From contig NZ_VCAO01000001.1 of NCBI RefSeq assembly GCF_005884405.1, positions 490,304-554,303 of the forward strand: 64,000 nucleotides of DNA, read 5' to 3'. The stretch comes from Qipengyuania marisflavi. Lineage in GTDB: Bacteria > Pseudomonadota > Alphaproteobacteria > Sphingomonadales > Sphingomonadaceae. The notes beneath the pieces are model-generated. The model saw only the letters and a program-made list of their open reading frames with translations, made no database searches and was not told where the DNA came from. Each line of letters opens with the position of its first letter. Positions within the stretch are counted from its first letter, which is position 1. The position numbers and the translations under genes are program-made. Positions 47,545 to 55,961 of the stretch are shown piece after piece.

Positions 47545-49268
47545 AAGCGCATATTGCGGTCTGCCAGATCGAGCGGGTCGATCCGTTCTTCCGGCCGTAT
47601 CTCATCGCTGGCGAGAACAGTTTGATTTCGGCCGCAGCTCTTGGCGCGGTACATTGCTGCGTCGGCCAGCGAATACGCCTCGGCCAGCGGCAAACCGTCA
47701 CTCAACACTGCGCCGATACTGACCGTGATGTTCGGCATTTCCATCGGCCCCGAAGTCTTGCCGGCGGCAATGCTGGCCCGCAGCCCTTCTGCTCGCTGCC
47801 GCAATTCCTCCTCGCTCGACACTGGAATAATTGCTGCAAACTCCTCGCCACCAAGGCGGAAGGCGGTGGCCTTGGGCTGGTCCTCAAGCGCCTCGCGCAT
47901 GATCCGCGCAACGTGGCACAACACGGCATCGCCAACAGGGTGACCAAATGAGTCGTTGATCCGCTTGAATCGGTCGATGTCGAGCACGATCAGGCCGTGG
48001 CTGCGGTGGAGCCGCTGGACATTCCCAAACGAACGGCGGTTGGCGAGCCCGGTCAGTCCGTCGGTATTTGCCATCACGCTGAGCTGCGCAACCCTGTTTC
48101 GGGCACGGTCCAGACGCGTCCGTATGACCATGAAACGGTCGCCAACAGCGGCAGAGGTGGCCAATACCATCAGCACCAGCGCGGCGGTCACCAGATCATC
48201 CAGCACCGCACCAATATGTATGAACCCCAAGGCTTCGAGCAGCGCGACAGGCAGCAGCAACGCCAGCGCCGAAAATGCAATGGTGACAAACACCGCCGCC
48301 CTGCTCCGCCGCCGTGCGGCCAGTACCAATGCCCCCATCAGGGTAATTCCAAGCGGAACGAAGCTGGCGATATACAGAGGCCGCGAAGCAGGACGTATTG
48401 CCTCTATGTCGAACAGGGTGACCACTTGAACAATGAACACCAGCGATACCGCTGCCAGGATGGCTCGCTGCCACCGGCTGGAGACCATTCCACTCTCAAG
48501 ATGGTCGACGGTGAACCCTACAGCGCAAATGATCGCCAGCGTCATACTGAGCGAATTGAGCTGAAAGCGCAGATGCAAGGGCAGGTTCGGCATTATCTCG
48601 AAAACAAGGCCGGAATTCGATGCGACATAAAGCAGCATCATTGCGCTCATCGCTGAATGCCACAGCATGAACCGCGCCGACAGTGCGCGGTAAAACCACA
48701 TATTGTAAAAGATCGGTACCAGCAGCATCCCGCCCACCAGCATGGTCAACCCAACCCGCAAAAAATGGGTATGCGCGGCGACTCTGTGTTCGACCAGTCG
48801 CGCTGTGGTCATCGTCGTCAATGCGCGGGGCCGCTCGATCATGGCATCGATGCTTATGAGCATCGCTTTTGCGTGCGGGACCGGCACTGCGAAGCGGGTA
48901 TTTGCGCGCCAATTGCGCGCGGCCATCTGCGGATCGACATCGATCAGCGCTTCACTGCCATCGGCATAAGTGAAGCGCAGCAGCATGGCATCGAAACTGG
49001 TGGGATTTGTTTCCCAGTCAAGCGCGTCCCCTGCCGGCAGGAAGGCGTGTCGCAAATCACTGGAAACCCGGACGAATTGGCTATCGGTATCGAACCGGCC
49101 ATCGCCGCAGTCCAAACCATCTTGTGACAGTTCAAGAGCGGATTGCATCGTGTCGGCTCCGCCGACGCAGCTTATCGGCGCTAGTTCCAGAGCGCGCGCG
49201 TGGACACTGCCATGCCCAAACAGGCAGGCCGCCAACACCAACACTGCGAACCTGATCGCCCTGTGCAA
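47541..49268 (-). CDS. 7TM-DISM-like diguanylate cyclase (GGDEF)
   Basis: About 575 residues. A signal peptide is followed by a periplasmic domain to about 165 and seven membrane spans (about 170-395, 'THFLRVGLTMLVGGMLLVPIFYNMWFYRAL' onward). A GGDEF domain follows with 'DGLTGLANRRSF', 'VLDIDRFKRINDSFGHPVGD' and intact GGEEF in 'FRLGGEEFAAI', without an RxxD I-site. It probably makes c-di-GMP in response to a periplasmic ligand. The TTG at 49268 has GGAGG 8 nt upstream; the GTG five codons earlier has poor spacing. It is convergent with mpl, overlapping by four bases. Confidence 0.88.
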   Translation of the reverse strand: MHRAIRFAVLVLAACLFGHGSVHARALELAPISCVGGADTMQSALELSQDGLDCGDGRFDTDSQFVRVSSDLRHAFLPAGDALDWETNPTSFDAMLLRFTYADGSEALIDVDPQMAARNWRANTRFAVPVPHAKAMLISIDAMIERPRALTTMTTARLVEHRVAAHTHFLRVGLTMLVGGMLLVPIFYNMWFYRALSARFMLWHSAMSAMMLLYVASNSGLVFEIMPNLPLHLRFQLNSLSMTLAIICAVGFTVDHLESGMVSSRWQRAILAAVSLVFIVQVVTLFDIEAIRPASRPLYIASFVPLGITLMGALVLAARRRSRAAVFVTIAFSALALLLPVALLEALGFIHIGAVLDDLVTAALVLMVLATSAAVGDRFMVIRTRLDRARNRVAQLSVMANTDGLTGLANRRSFGNVQRLHRSHGLIVLDIDRFKRINDSFGHPVGDAVLCHVARIMREALEDQPKATAFRLGGEEFAAIIPVSSEEELRQRAEGLRASIAAGKTSGPMEMPNITVSIGAVLSDGLPLAEAYSLADAAMYRAKSCGRNQTVLASDEIRPEERIDPLDLADRNMRF

Positions 49269-49409
49269 ACGTACATCCTCCACAACCCTGTAATCATAGG
49301 TTGTTTCACAGATACGTCTTTACCTTAAGGCACACCCTTTACCACTCGCACGCAGAGATCGTTTCGAAATGGGACCGAATGCTTCAGCAGTAATAATTGT
49401 CGTTATTTG

Positions 49410-50354
49410 TCAGTGATCGGTTTTGCCCACACCCAGTATTTTATGCAGCACCACGGCAATCACGCCGCCCAGCACCAGGCCAAACAGTGCTGACAGTGTC
49501 GCATACGACAGCCAGCCAAGCAGACCTCCCATTGCGCCTGTGCCGTGTTCGACCGCCAGTTCTGCCTTGTGGACCAGATCGGGAAGGCCGTGGACGCCCA
49601 GTTCCTCCATGCCGTGCAGGATAATCCCGCCGCCGACCCACAGCATCGCCAGCGTCCCGACGATCGACAGGATCGTCAGCAGATGTGGCATCCCGGCGAC
49701 CAGTCCCCGCCCAATTGTCTGCGCTGTCTGGGACTGCTTGCCCGCCAGATGCAACCCGACATCATCCATCTTAACTATCAGCGCCACCGCGCCATAAATC
49801 GCCAGCGTGATGCCAATGCCCACCACGCCCAGCACTCCGGCGCGCAGCATCAGGCTCTCGTCTGCGACAGATGACAGCGTGATCGCCATGATTTCGCCAG
49901 ACAGGATCAGATCGGTGCGAATAGCCCCGGCAACCCGCTGTTTCTCGAATGCGGCCATGTCCTCGATCGGGTCAGCCAGCGTCTCGCCATGTTCGACGCC
50001 GGTGATCCATTCCATCACCTTTTCCGCACCTTCATAACTCAGATACGCGCCGCCCAGCATCAGGATGGGCGTGATTGCCCACGGCAGGAAAGCGGATAGC
50101 AGCAGCGCGGCGGGCAACAGGATCAGCAATTTGTTGATCAGACTGCCGCGTGTGATCTTGGCGATTATCGGCAGTTCGCGGTCGGGGCTGACCCCGGTGA
50201 CATATTTCGGCGTTACCGCTGCATCGTCGATGACCACACCGGCCGCCTTGGAACTGGCCTTGCCAGCGGCGGCGGCAACGTCATCCATCGAAGCGGCGGC
50301 AGCGCGTGCGATAACCGCAACATCGTCAAGCAGGGCTACTAATCCACCGGGCAC
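49410..50354 (-). CDS. DUF808 (YedI-like) inner membrane protein
   Basis: 314 residues with several membrane spans. '[47 protein letters not shown]' is the DUF808 N-terminus, and '[13 protein letters not shown]' and '[13 protein letters not shown]' are further signatures. The start is a GTG at 50354 after a perfect AGGAGG, 68 codons inside a longer frame. The function is unknown in the family. It is divergent from rpsF. Confidence 0.85.
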   Translation of the reverse strand: MPGGLVALLDDVAVIARAAAASMDDVAAAAGKASSKAAGVVIDDAAVTPKYVTGVSPDRELPIIAKITRGSLINKLLILLPAALLLSAFLPWAITPILMLGGAYLSYEGAEKVMEWITGVEHGETLADPIEDMAAFEKQRVAGAIRTDLILSGEIMAITLSSVADESLMLRAGVLGVVGIGITLAIYGAVALIVKMDDVGLHLAGKQSQTAQTIGRGLVAGMPHLLTILSIVGTLAMLWVGGGIILHGMEELGVHGLPDLVHKAELAVEHGTGAMGGLLGWLSYATLSALFGLVLGGVIAVVLHKILGVGKTDH

Positions 50355-50502
50355 GCAAAATCCTCCTGCACAAACACAAACTTGCCCCTGCCGCGCTACG
50401 CCCCGCCGCGCAAGACTTGCATTTCCGCGCGAGCCGTCTATGTGCGCGCCTTCCCTGCCCCCATCGCGGGCCACAGGGGAATCGAAGAAGGCCGGAGGGG
50501 CC

Positions 50503-50516
50503 CCGCAATCCTGCGG
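50503..50516 (+). promoter_or_regulatory. Hairpin in the rpsF leader, candidate autoregulatory element
   Basis: CCGCA-ATCC-TGCGG forms a 5-bp stem 41 nt ahead of the rpsF start, within a longer stretch (50490-50523) that could pair GGC with GCC around it. rpsF-rpsR leaders in many bacteria carry an S6:S18-binding RNA with a CCG element. Whether this is that motif cannot be decided by eye. Confidence 0.3.
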
Positions 50517-50556
50517 ACCAGCCAGCGATCGGCATGAAGTAAAAGGAACCGGAAAC

Positions 50557-50922
50557 ATGGCTCTCTACGAGCATGTCTTTCTGGCGCGTCAGGATCTGAG
50601 CCAGGCTCAGGTCGATCAACTGGCCGCCACCGCCACCGAAATCGTGGAAGCGCACGACGGCAAGGTCACCAAGACGGAGACCTGGGGTCTCAAGAACCTC
50701 GCCTATAAAATCGACCGCAACCGCAAGGCGCATTTCGTGATGCTCAACCTTGAAGCTCCGGGCGCCGCTATTGCGGAGCTTGAGCGTCAGACCCGCATCA
50801 GCGAAGACGTCATCCGTTACATGACCGTCCGTGTCGAAGAGCACGAGACCGGCCCCAGCGTGATGATGCGCAAGAACGAACGCGACAAGAAGCGTCGCTC
50901 TGACCGAGAGGACCGCGACTGA
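50557..50922 (+). CDS. rpsF: 30S ribosomal protein S6
   Basis: 121 residues: [20 protein letters not shown] at the start, '[27 protein letters not shown]' in the middle and '[21 protein letters not shown]' near the end, all S6 features. The C-terminal tail is basic/acidic ([13 protein letters not shown]) and does not end in glutamates, which matters because rimK is encoded 3.6 kb away. AAAAGGA precedes the ATG. The stop overlaps the rpsR ATG (one base shared). Confidence 0.97.
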   Translation: MALYEHVFLARQDLSQAQVDQLAATATEIVEAHDGKVTKTETWGLKNLAYKIDRNRKAHFVMLNLEAPGAAIAELERQTRISEDVIRYMTVRVEEHETGPSVMMRKNERDKKRRSDREDRD

Positions 50923-51146
50923 TGGCCCGCCCATTTTTCCGCCGCCGCAAGACCTGCCCGTTCTCGGGCAAGAATGCTCCGGTAATCGATTACAAGGATG
51001 TGCGTCTGCTGCAGGGCTTCATGTCCGAGCGTGGCAAGATCGTGCCTTCGCGTATCACCGCAGTCAGCGCCAAGAAGCAGCGCGAGCTCGCCAAGGCGAT
51101 CAAGCGCGCTCGCCACGTTGGCCTGCTGCCCTATCTCGTGAAGTAA
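50922..51146 (+). CDS. rpsR: 30S ribosomal protein S18
   Basis: 74 residues. '[39 protein letters not shown]' and 'RHVGLLPYL' are textbook S18. It pairs with S6 on the small subunit platform. Its start overlaps the rpsF stop, so the two are coupled. Confidence 0.97.
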   Translation: MARPFFRRRKTCPFSGKNAPVIDYKDVRLLQGFMSERGKIVPSRITAVSAKKQRELAKAIKRARHVGLLPYLVK

Positions 51147-51159
51147 GAGGAGAAGAGAC

Positions 51160-51807
51160 ATGGATATCATCCTCCTCGAACGTATCGAGAAGCTGGGCAC
51201 GATCGGCGATGTCGTAACCGTCAAGGACGGCTACGCCCGCAACTTCCTGCTCCCGCAGAAGAAGGCGCTACGCGCCAATGCGGCCAACAAGAAGGTCTTC
51301 GAAGCCAACCGCGAACGTCTTGAAAAGGACAATGCGGAACGCCGCGTCGAAGCCGAAAAGGCTGGCGAAAATGTCGATGGCGTCGAGATCGTCCTGATCC
51401 GTGCGGCATCGAACACCGGCCAGCTTTACGGTTCGGTCAGCGTTCGTGACATCGTGGCGGCCGTGGCCGAACAGGGTCACGAGATCGACAAGAAGCAGGT
51501 CATCATGGGCCACCCGATCAAGAACATCGGTATGCACGACATTCGCGTCGACCTGCATCCCGAAGTCACGGTTGCGGTTAAGGCCAATGTCGCACGTTCG
51601 GACGATGAAGCAGAGCTTCAGCGCCAGGGCGTCGATGTTATGGCGGCGATGTTCGAAGAAGACCGGATTGCCGCAGGCGGCACGGGGTTCACCGAATCCG
51701 TTGATCCGACGCTGGAGCCGGGTGAAATTCCCGCTGACATGCTCGAAGAAGGCGCCGAAGCAGCTGCCAACGAAGATACTGCTGAAGAAGAGACCAGCGA
51801 AAGCTGA
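51160..51807 (+). CDS. rplI: 50S ribosomal protein L9 with acidic C-terminal extension
   Basis: 215 residues. 'MDIILLERIEKLGTIGDVVTVKDGYARNFLLPQKKAL' is the L9 N-terminal domain, followed by the long helix ('ANRERLEKDNAERR') and the C-terminal domain ('LYGSVSVRDI', 'IGMHDIRVDLHPEV'). About 55 extra residues, Glu/Ala-rich and ending EEETSES, exceed the usual length of about 150. A short AGGAGAAGAG lies before the ATG. Confidence 0.95.
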   Translation: MDIILLERIEKLGTIGDVVTVKDGYARNFLLPQKKALRANAANKKVFEANRERLEKDNAERRVEAEKAGENVDGVEIVLIRAASNTGQLYGSVSVRDIVAAVAEQGHEIDKKQVIMGHPIKNIGMHDIRVDLHPEVTVAVKANVARSDDEAELQRQGVDVMAAMFEEDRIAAGGTGFTESVDPTLEPGEIPADMLEEGAEAAANEDTAEEETSES

Positions 51808-51831
51808 TCTCTGCGTCATCGGAACAAACAG

Positions 51832-51862
51832 GGGCGCGGTCTGCAAGGACCGCGCCCTTTTT
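51832..51862 (+). terminator. Rho-independent terminator of the rpsF-rpsR-rplI operon
   Basis: A perfect 10-bp stem, GGGCGCGGTC paired with GACCGCGCCC, has a 6-nt loop (TGCAAG) and is followed by TTTTT. It starts 24 nt after the rplI stop. Confidence 0.92.
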
Positions 51863-51944
51863 GTAACAGCCGTGGTTTTGTAACCCGCGCGTGCTTGTGG
51901 CAAGGCAACGGCAATCAACGACAAGAGGCAGGAGACAAGGCCCA

Positions 51945-53384
51945 ATGGATTCAATCGACCAGATCCTCGACAGGCTCGAAAAGGTGTACAGCGCGGCGGT
52001 AGAGCGGCTGCGCGAGGACGTGATGGCGTTCGGGCGTGACCGAACCCTGCCCGCGCCGGATCGCCGCAACGATGGATCCTATGCCTACCCCGAGCTGCGG
52101 CTGCGTTTTCGCGGCGGCGAGCAGCCGGAGGACCGCAATCGCGCCTTCGGGCGCCTTAACGATGCTGGTCTTTATACCACCACAGTTACGCGCCCGGCGC
52201 TGTTCCGGGCATATCTTGCCGAACAGCTTGAGCTGATTGGCCACAATTACGAGGTCGAGGTCGAAGTCGGCTCATCGCGGCAGGAAATCCCCTTCCCCTA
52301 TGTTCTGGATGGAGCTGCGGGCGCTGAGCTGGTCGGGGTCGATCCCAATCTGGTCGCGCGGCATTTTCCCTCTACCGAACTGGCCGATATCGGTGACGAG
52401 CTGGCCGACGGGATCATCCTGGCCGGACCGGACGACACCATCCCGCTGTCGTTATTCGATGGTCTGCGCACCGATTTCAGTCTGGCACGGCTGACGCATT
52501 ATACCGGCACCGCGCCCGAGCATTTCCAGCGTTTTGTGCTGTTCACCAACTATCACCGTTATGTCGATGAATTCGTCGACTGGGCAGGCGAGCAGCTGGG
52601 CAGCGGCGGTTATACCGCGCTGGCCGGTGCAGGCGGAATGCTGCTGACCGAAAAGACTGCAAACGCGCGTAATCAGCTGTCGGACACGGCATGGCGGCGG
52701 CACCAGATGCCCGCCTATCACCTCGTCGGGGAGAAGGGCTCAGGGATTACACTGGTCAACATCGGCGTCGGCCCCTCCAACGCCAAGACCATCTGTGACC
52801 ATCTGGCGGTGTTGCGGCCCGAGGCATGGCTGATGATCGGACATTGCGGCGGACTGCGCCCCAGCCAGAAGATTGGCGATTACGTCCTCGCCCACGCCTA
52901 TTTGCGTGACGATCACGTGCTCGACCCGGTGCTCCCGCCCGAAATCCCCCTGCCCGCAATTGCCGAGGTCCAGCAGGCGCTGGCGGGCGCCGCCGAAGAA
53001 GTTTCGGGCGAACAAGGCTCGAACCTGAAGAAACGGATGCGCACCGGCACCGTGGTGACCACCGACGACAGAAATTGGGAGCTGCGCTACACCCAGTCGG
53101 CCCGCCGCCTGTCGCTCAGCCGCGCAGTCGGCATCGATATGGAAAGCGCCACCATCGCCGCCCAGGGCTACCGCTTCCGCGTTCCCTACGGCACGCTGCT
53201 ATGCGTCAGCGACAAGCCGCTGCATGGCGAAATCAAGCTGCCCGGTCAGGCCAACCAGTTCTACGAAGAAGCCATCGCCGCCCATTTGCTGATCGGTGTC
53301 ACCGCCTGCCAGCGACTGCGCGAAGAAGGTCCAAGGCTCCACAGCCGCAAACTGCGGGCGTTTAACGAGCCGCCGTTTCGGTAA
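51945..53384 (+). CDS. amn: AMP nucleosidase
   Basis: Hydrolyses AMP to adenine and ribose 5-phosphate, 479 residues. The N-terminal half is the AMN-specific domain ('SYAYPELRLRFRG', 'TRPALFRAYL'). The C-terminal half is a nucleoside-phosphorylase fold with 'INIGVGPSNAKTICDHLAVLRP'-like sequence, 'MIGHCGGLRPSQKIGDYVLA', and 'VGIDMESATIAAQGYRFRVPYGTLLCVSDKPLHGE', in which the Glu contacts ribose. The start is the ATG at 51945; the open frame begins 18 codons earlier inside the terminator-proximal gap. Confidence 0.93.
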   Translation: MDSIDQILDRLEKVYSAAVERLREDVMAFGRDRTLPAPDRRNDGSYAYPELRLRFRGGEQPEDRNRAFGRLNDAGLYTTTVTRPALFRAYLAEQLELIGHNYEVEVEVGSSRQEIPFPYVLDGAAGAELVGVDPNLVARHFPSTELADIGDELADGIILAGPDDTIPLSLFDGLRTDFSLARLTHYTGTAPEHFQRFVLFTNYHRYVDEFVDWAGEQLGSGGYTALAGAGGMLLTEKTANARNQLSDTAWRRHQMPAYHLVGEKGSGITLVNIGVGPSNAKTICDHLAVLRPEAWLMIGHCGGLRPSQKIGDYVLAHAYLRDDHVLDPVLPPEIPLPAIAEVQQALAGAAEEVSGEQGSNLKKRMRTGTVVTTDDRNWELRYTQSARRLSLSRAVGIDMESATIAAQGYRFRVPYGTLLCVSDKPLHGEIKLPGQANQFYEEAIAAHLLIGVTACQRLREEGPRLHSRKLRAFNEPPFR

Positions 53385-53396
53385 GCGATGGACAGG

Positions 53397-54140
53397 TCAC
53401 ATAGCGACCAGAGCAAATTCCACAGAATAGGATGCGGAAACTTCGATGTCGCCCGGTTCGATCGGCACCGCTGGCTGTTTGATCCGGCTACCGGTCACGA
53501 CGATGTAGCCACCGCCTCCGTCAAAACGGACACCACTGTCGGATACCAATAGCACGCGGGCAACCCGCATGCCCAGCGCCGCGGCGGTGGCATCTGCCTG
53601 CTCGCGCGCTTCGATCAAAGCCTTGGCCTCCGCCTCCCGCGTCGCGCGCAACGTGGTTTCCTCGGTAAGGCTGAATGTCGGTCCGTCGAGCGTGTTGCCG
53701 CCGGCGGCAAACAGCGCCGTGATAACCGCCCCCACCTCGCCGAGGCGCTGCGTGCGCAGAGTCAGATTGTTTACCGCCCGCCAGCCGATAATGCGATTGT
53801 CATCATCATCTTCGTCATAATCCGGCTCGACGTTTAGCCTTGTGGTCTTAATATCATTCGCAGCAAACCCCGCTTTGCGGATTGCCGCAACAAGTTCGCT
53901 GCTCTTCTCGTTATTTTCCACGAGGGCCTGTTCGGCGCTCAGGCCGCTCGTCGCCACGCCGATGTCTAGCGTCACGACTTCCGGGCGGTATTGCACCATG
54001 CCTTCGCCTTTGACGCGAATGATGGTTTCGCTCGGCAAGACGACAGGCTGGGCCGGGTCGGTTTGCGCGGCGGCAAACGATGGCGCCGCTGCAGCCCCGG
54101 CTACCGCCATAACGCAGACAATTCGCGATAGTGCTCTCAT
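53397..54140 (-). CDS. SIMPL (DUF541) domain periplasmic protein
   Basis: 247 residues. A signal peptide (MRALSRIVCVMAVAGAAAAPSFA) is followed by a SIMPL domain: 'IRVKGEGMVQYRPEVVTLDIGVATSGLSAEQAL', 'GFAANDIKTTRLNVEPDYD' and 'EAKALIEAREQADATAAALGM'. Relatives are periplasmic or outer-membrane-associated proteins linked to oxidative stress, of unknown mechanism. The ATG at 54140 has AGGGA upstream. It is convergent with amn (12-nt gap). Confidence 0.85.
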   Translation of the reverse strand: MRALSRIVCVMAVAGAAAAPSFAAAQTDPAQPVVLPSETIIRVKGEGMVQYRPEVVTLDIGVATSGLSAEQALVENNEKSSELVAAIRKAGFAANDIKTTRLNVEPDYDEDDDDNRIIGWRAVNNLTLRTQRLGEVGAVITALFAAGGNTLDGPTFSLTEETTLRATREAEAKALIEAREQADATAAALGMRVARVLLVSDSGVRFDGGGGYIVVTGSRIKQPAVPIEPGDIEVSASYSVEFALVAM

Positions 54141-54568
54141 GTGTTTCCCTACCCTTGCTTGAAATGATCCAACCCTCATGGTGTCTGCATCAAGTCTACC
54201 GTGCCGATAGGGGCAAGGCCAACACCGAACAACCATCGCTGCCGAGCCGTAGTGCCGGAGATGGTCGGCAGCAGTGGCGCAGATTTCGCTGTCCTACACC
54301 GGCTTGCTCTGGCAGCGAAATGAGGCTCCTTCACATCGTTGGTATTCTATTTGCCTGGTCACGCGCAAATTCATGTCCCACTGAGCTTAGTTTCAGTCTT
54401 AAAGTGACGAGCAATGAAAGGTTACACATCAGGCAGCAAAATATACAGTAAGTGTCTTGTTTAGCACGGAAATAAAGCAGAAAGCTATTTCTAAAAGACC
54501 CCCGGTAGGTGGTCCACCAAGCGCAGGGGACAAGATTTACAACACCTGTTCCGGCGTGAGGCGCGGTG
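54141..54568. other. 428-nt intergenic region, no gene supported
   Basis: Between the divergently placed starts/ends of the SIMPL gene and rimK. It is noticeably AT-richer than its surroundings, especially 54350-54490. A frame on the plus strand (54131-54451) exists but has no ribosome site, no family-like sequence and an unlikely composition. It probably contains the SIMPL-gene promoter and the 3' untranslated region of rimK. No repeat, tRNA or terminator with a clear stem and T-run was seen. Confidence 0.5.
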
Positions 54569-55474
54569 TTATCCCGCCCCCTTCGTCTTGGTCTTGCCAG
54601 CCTTGGCGTTGGTCTCGATAAAATCGATAATCATTCCGGCAATATCCTTGCCAGTGGCGTTTTCGATGCCTTCCAGACCCGGCGAGCTGTTGACCTCCAT
54701 GATGACGGGGCCGTGGTTGCTTCGCAGCAGATCGACGCCGCACACGTTAAGGCCCATCGCCTTGGCTGCGCGTACTGCCGTGGAGCGTTCTTCAGGTGTG
54801 ATCTTGATCAACTGCGCGGTGCCGCCGCGATGGAGGTTGGAGCGGAATTCCCCTTCGGCACCCTGCCGTTTCATGGCTGCGACGACCTTGCCGCCAACCA
54901 CCAGACACCGGATGTCCGAACCGCCTGCTTCCTTGATAAATTCCTGCACCATGATGGCAATGTTGGCGCCGCGAAAAGCCTCGATGATGGACGCGCCACC
55001 TTTCAATGTTTCAGCCAGCACCACGCCGATACCCTGTGTGCCTTCGAGCAGTTTGATGACCACCGGCGGGCCATTGACCGCCTTGATGATCTGTTCGGCC
55101 TGCTTGGCATCATTGGCATAGGCAGTCAGCGGCAGGCCGAGCCCGTATTTGGCCATGATCTGGGTCGATCGCAATTTGTCACGGCTGCGGCCGATGGCAA
55201 CGCTTTCATTGAGCGGCCAGACCCCGCTCATTTCAAACTGGCGCAGGACCGCCAGACCGTAACTGGTGATCGACGCGCCGATGCGCGGGATAACCGCGTC
55301 ATAACCGGACAGAGTCTCACCCTTGTACATCACCGTTGGGCGGTGGCTGGCAATGTTCACCGTGCAGCGCGTGGTGTTGAGAATATCGCAGCTGTGACCG
55401 CGCTGTTCGGCGGCCTCTACCAGACGCTTGTGTGAATAGAGATTGGCATTGCGTGCCAGCATGGCGATCTTCAT
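54569..55474 (-). CDS. rimK: Ribosomal protein S6-L-glutamate ligase (RimK)
   Basis: ATP-grasp enzyme adding glutamates to the C-terminus of ribosomal protein S6, 301 residues. '[17 protein letters not shown]', '[24 protein letters not shown]', '[16 protein letters not shown]', '[20 protein letters not shown]' and '[17 protein letters not shown]' are RimK features, the last holding the metal-binding Glu/Asn. Its ATG overlaps the stop of the RimB-like gene (ATGA). Its proposed substrate gene rpsF lies 3.6 kb away. Confidence 0.93.
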   Translation of the reverse strand: MKIAMLARNANLYSHKRLVEAAEQRGHSCDILNTTRCTVNIASHRPTVMYKGETLSGYDAVIPRIGASITSYGLAVLRQFEMSGVWPLNESVAIGRSRDKLRSTQIMAKYGLGLPLTAYANDAKQAEQIIKAVNGPPVVIKLLEGTQGIGVVLAETLKGGASIIEAFRGANIAIMVQEFIKEAGGSDIRCLVVGGKVVAAMKRQGAEGEFRSNLHRGGTAQLIKITPEERSTAVRAAKAMGLNVCGVDLLRSNHGPVIMEVNSSPGLEGIENATGKDIAGMIIDFIETNAKAGKTKTKGAG

Positions 55475-55914
55475 GGTTTGTGACCTTCTACCGGGTCGCG
55501 CCCGGCTGTTTTTAGCCAGGAATGGCCCGAATCAACGACAAAGCGCCGTCGCAATGCCGATCGTCCGATTAGCATGGGAAACTTCATATCCGAACGGTCA
55601 GCAAGGCTGATCTCCGCCCGGAATTTCACGCCGCCTATCACCAGCGGGGTCTTGATAATCAGGCGCCGCTGCGTCTCGCCATTGGAACTGGTGATACCGC
55701 GCCAATCAACATGGACCGCCTCGCACACTTGCCGGACATGGCTTTGCGGGAAGTCGACAGCAAAGCGGACGAATTGCTCGCCATCGCGCTCGTACTGTTC
55801 AAGCACGGTGCCATGCAGCGAAGATGTACGTGCGCCGGTATCGATCTTGGCGGGAAGCGCGGCCAGCCCCAGATCGGGCAGCCCGACCAATTCGCGCCAC
55901 CCGACTGTCACCAT
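55471..55914 (-). CDS. RimB-like retropepsin-fold protease (putative ATP-dependent zinc protease family)
   Basis: About 147 residues: '[32 protein letters not shown]' has the DTGA motif of aspartic-type proteases, with '[15 protein letters not shown]' and '[19 protein letters not shown]', the family signature. In pseudomonads the equivalent protein works with RimK. The ATG at 55914 avoids overlap with the M2 peptidase stop at 55962. An ATG at 56004 gives 30 extra residues and overlaps that stop by 43 nt; neither start has a strong ribosome site. Confidence 0.8.
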   Translation of the reverse strand: MVTVGWRELVGLPDLGLAALPAKIDTGARTSSLHGTVLEQYERDGEQFVRFAVDFPQSHVRQVCEAVHVDWRGITSSNGETQRRLIIKTPLVIGGVKFRAEISLADRSDMKFPMLIGRSALRRRFVVDSGHSWLKTAGRDPVEGHKP

Positions 55915-55961
55915 TGCCCTGCGTTCAGTTTCGCGCTTGCTTGCCTTGCTTGCGATTTCGC

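Noticed and set aside
54131-54451. 106-residue frame in the intergenic region before rimK
   Set aside because: No ribosome site, no hydrophobic or domain pattern, and a composition unlike coding regions here.
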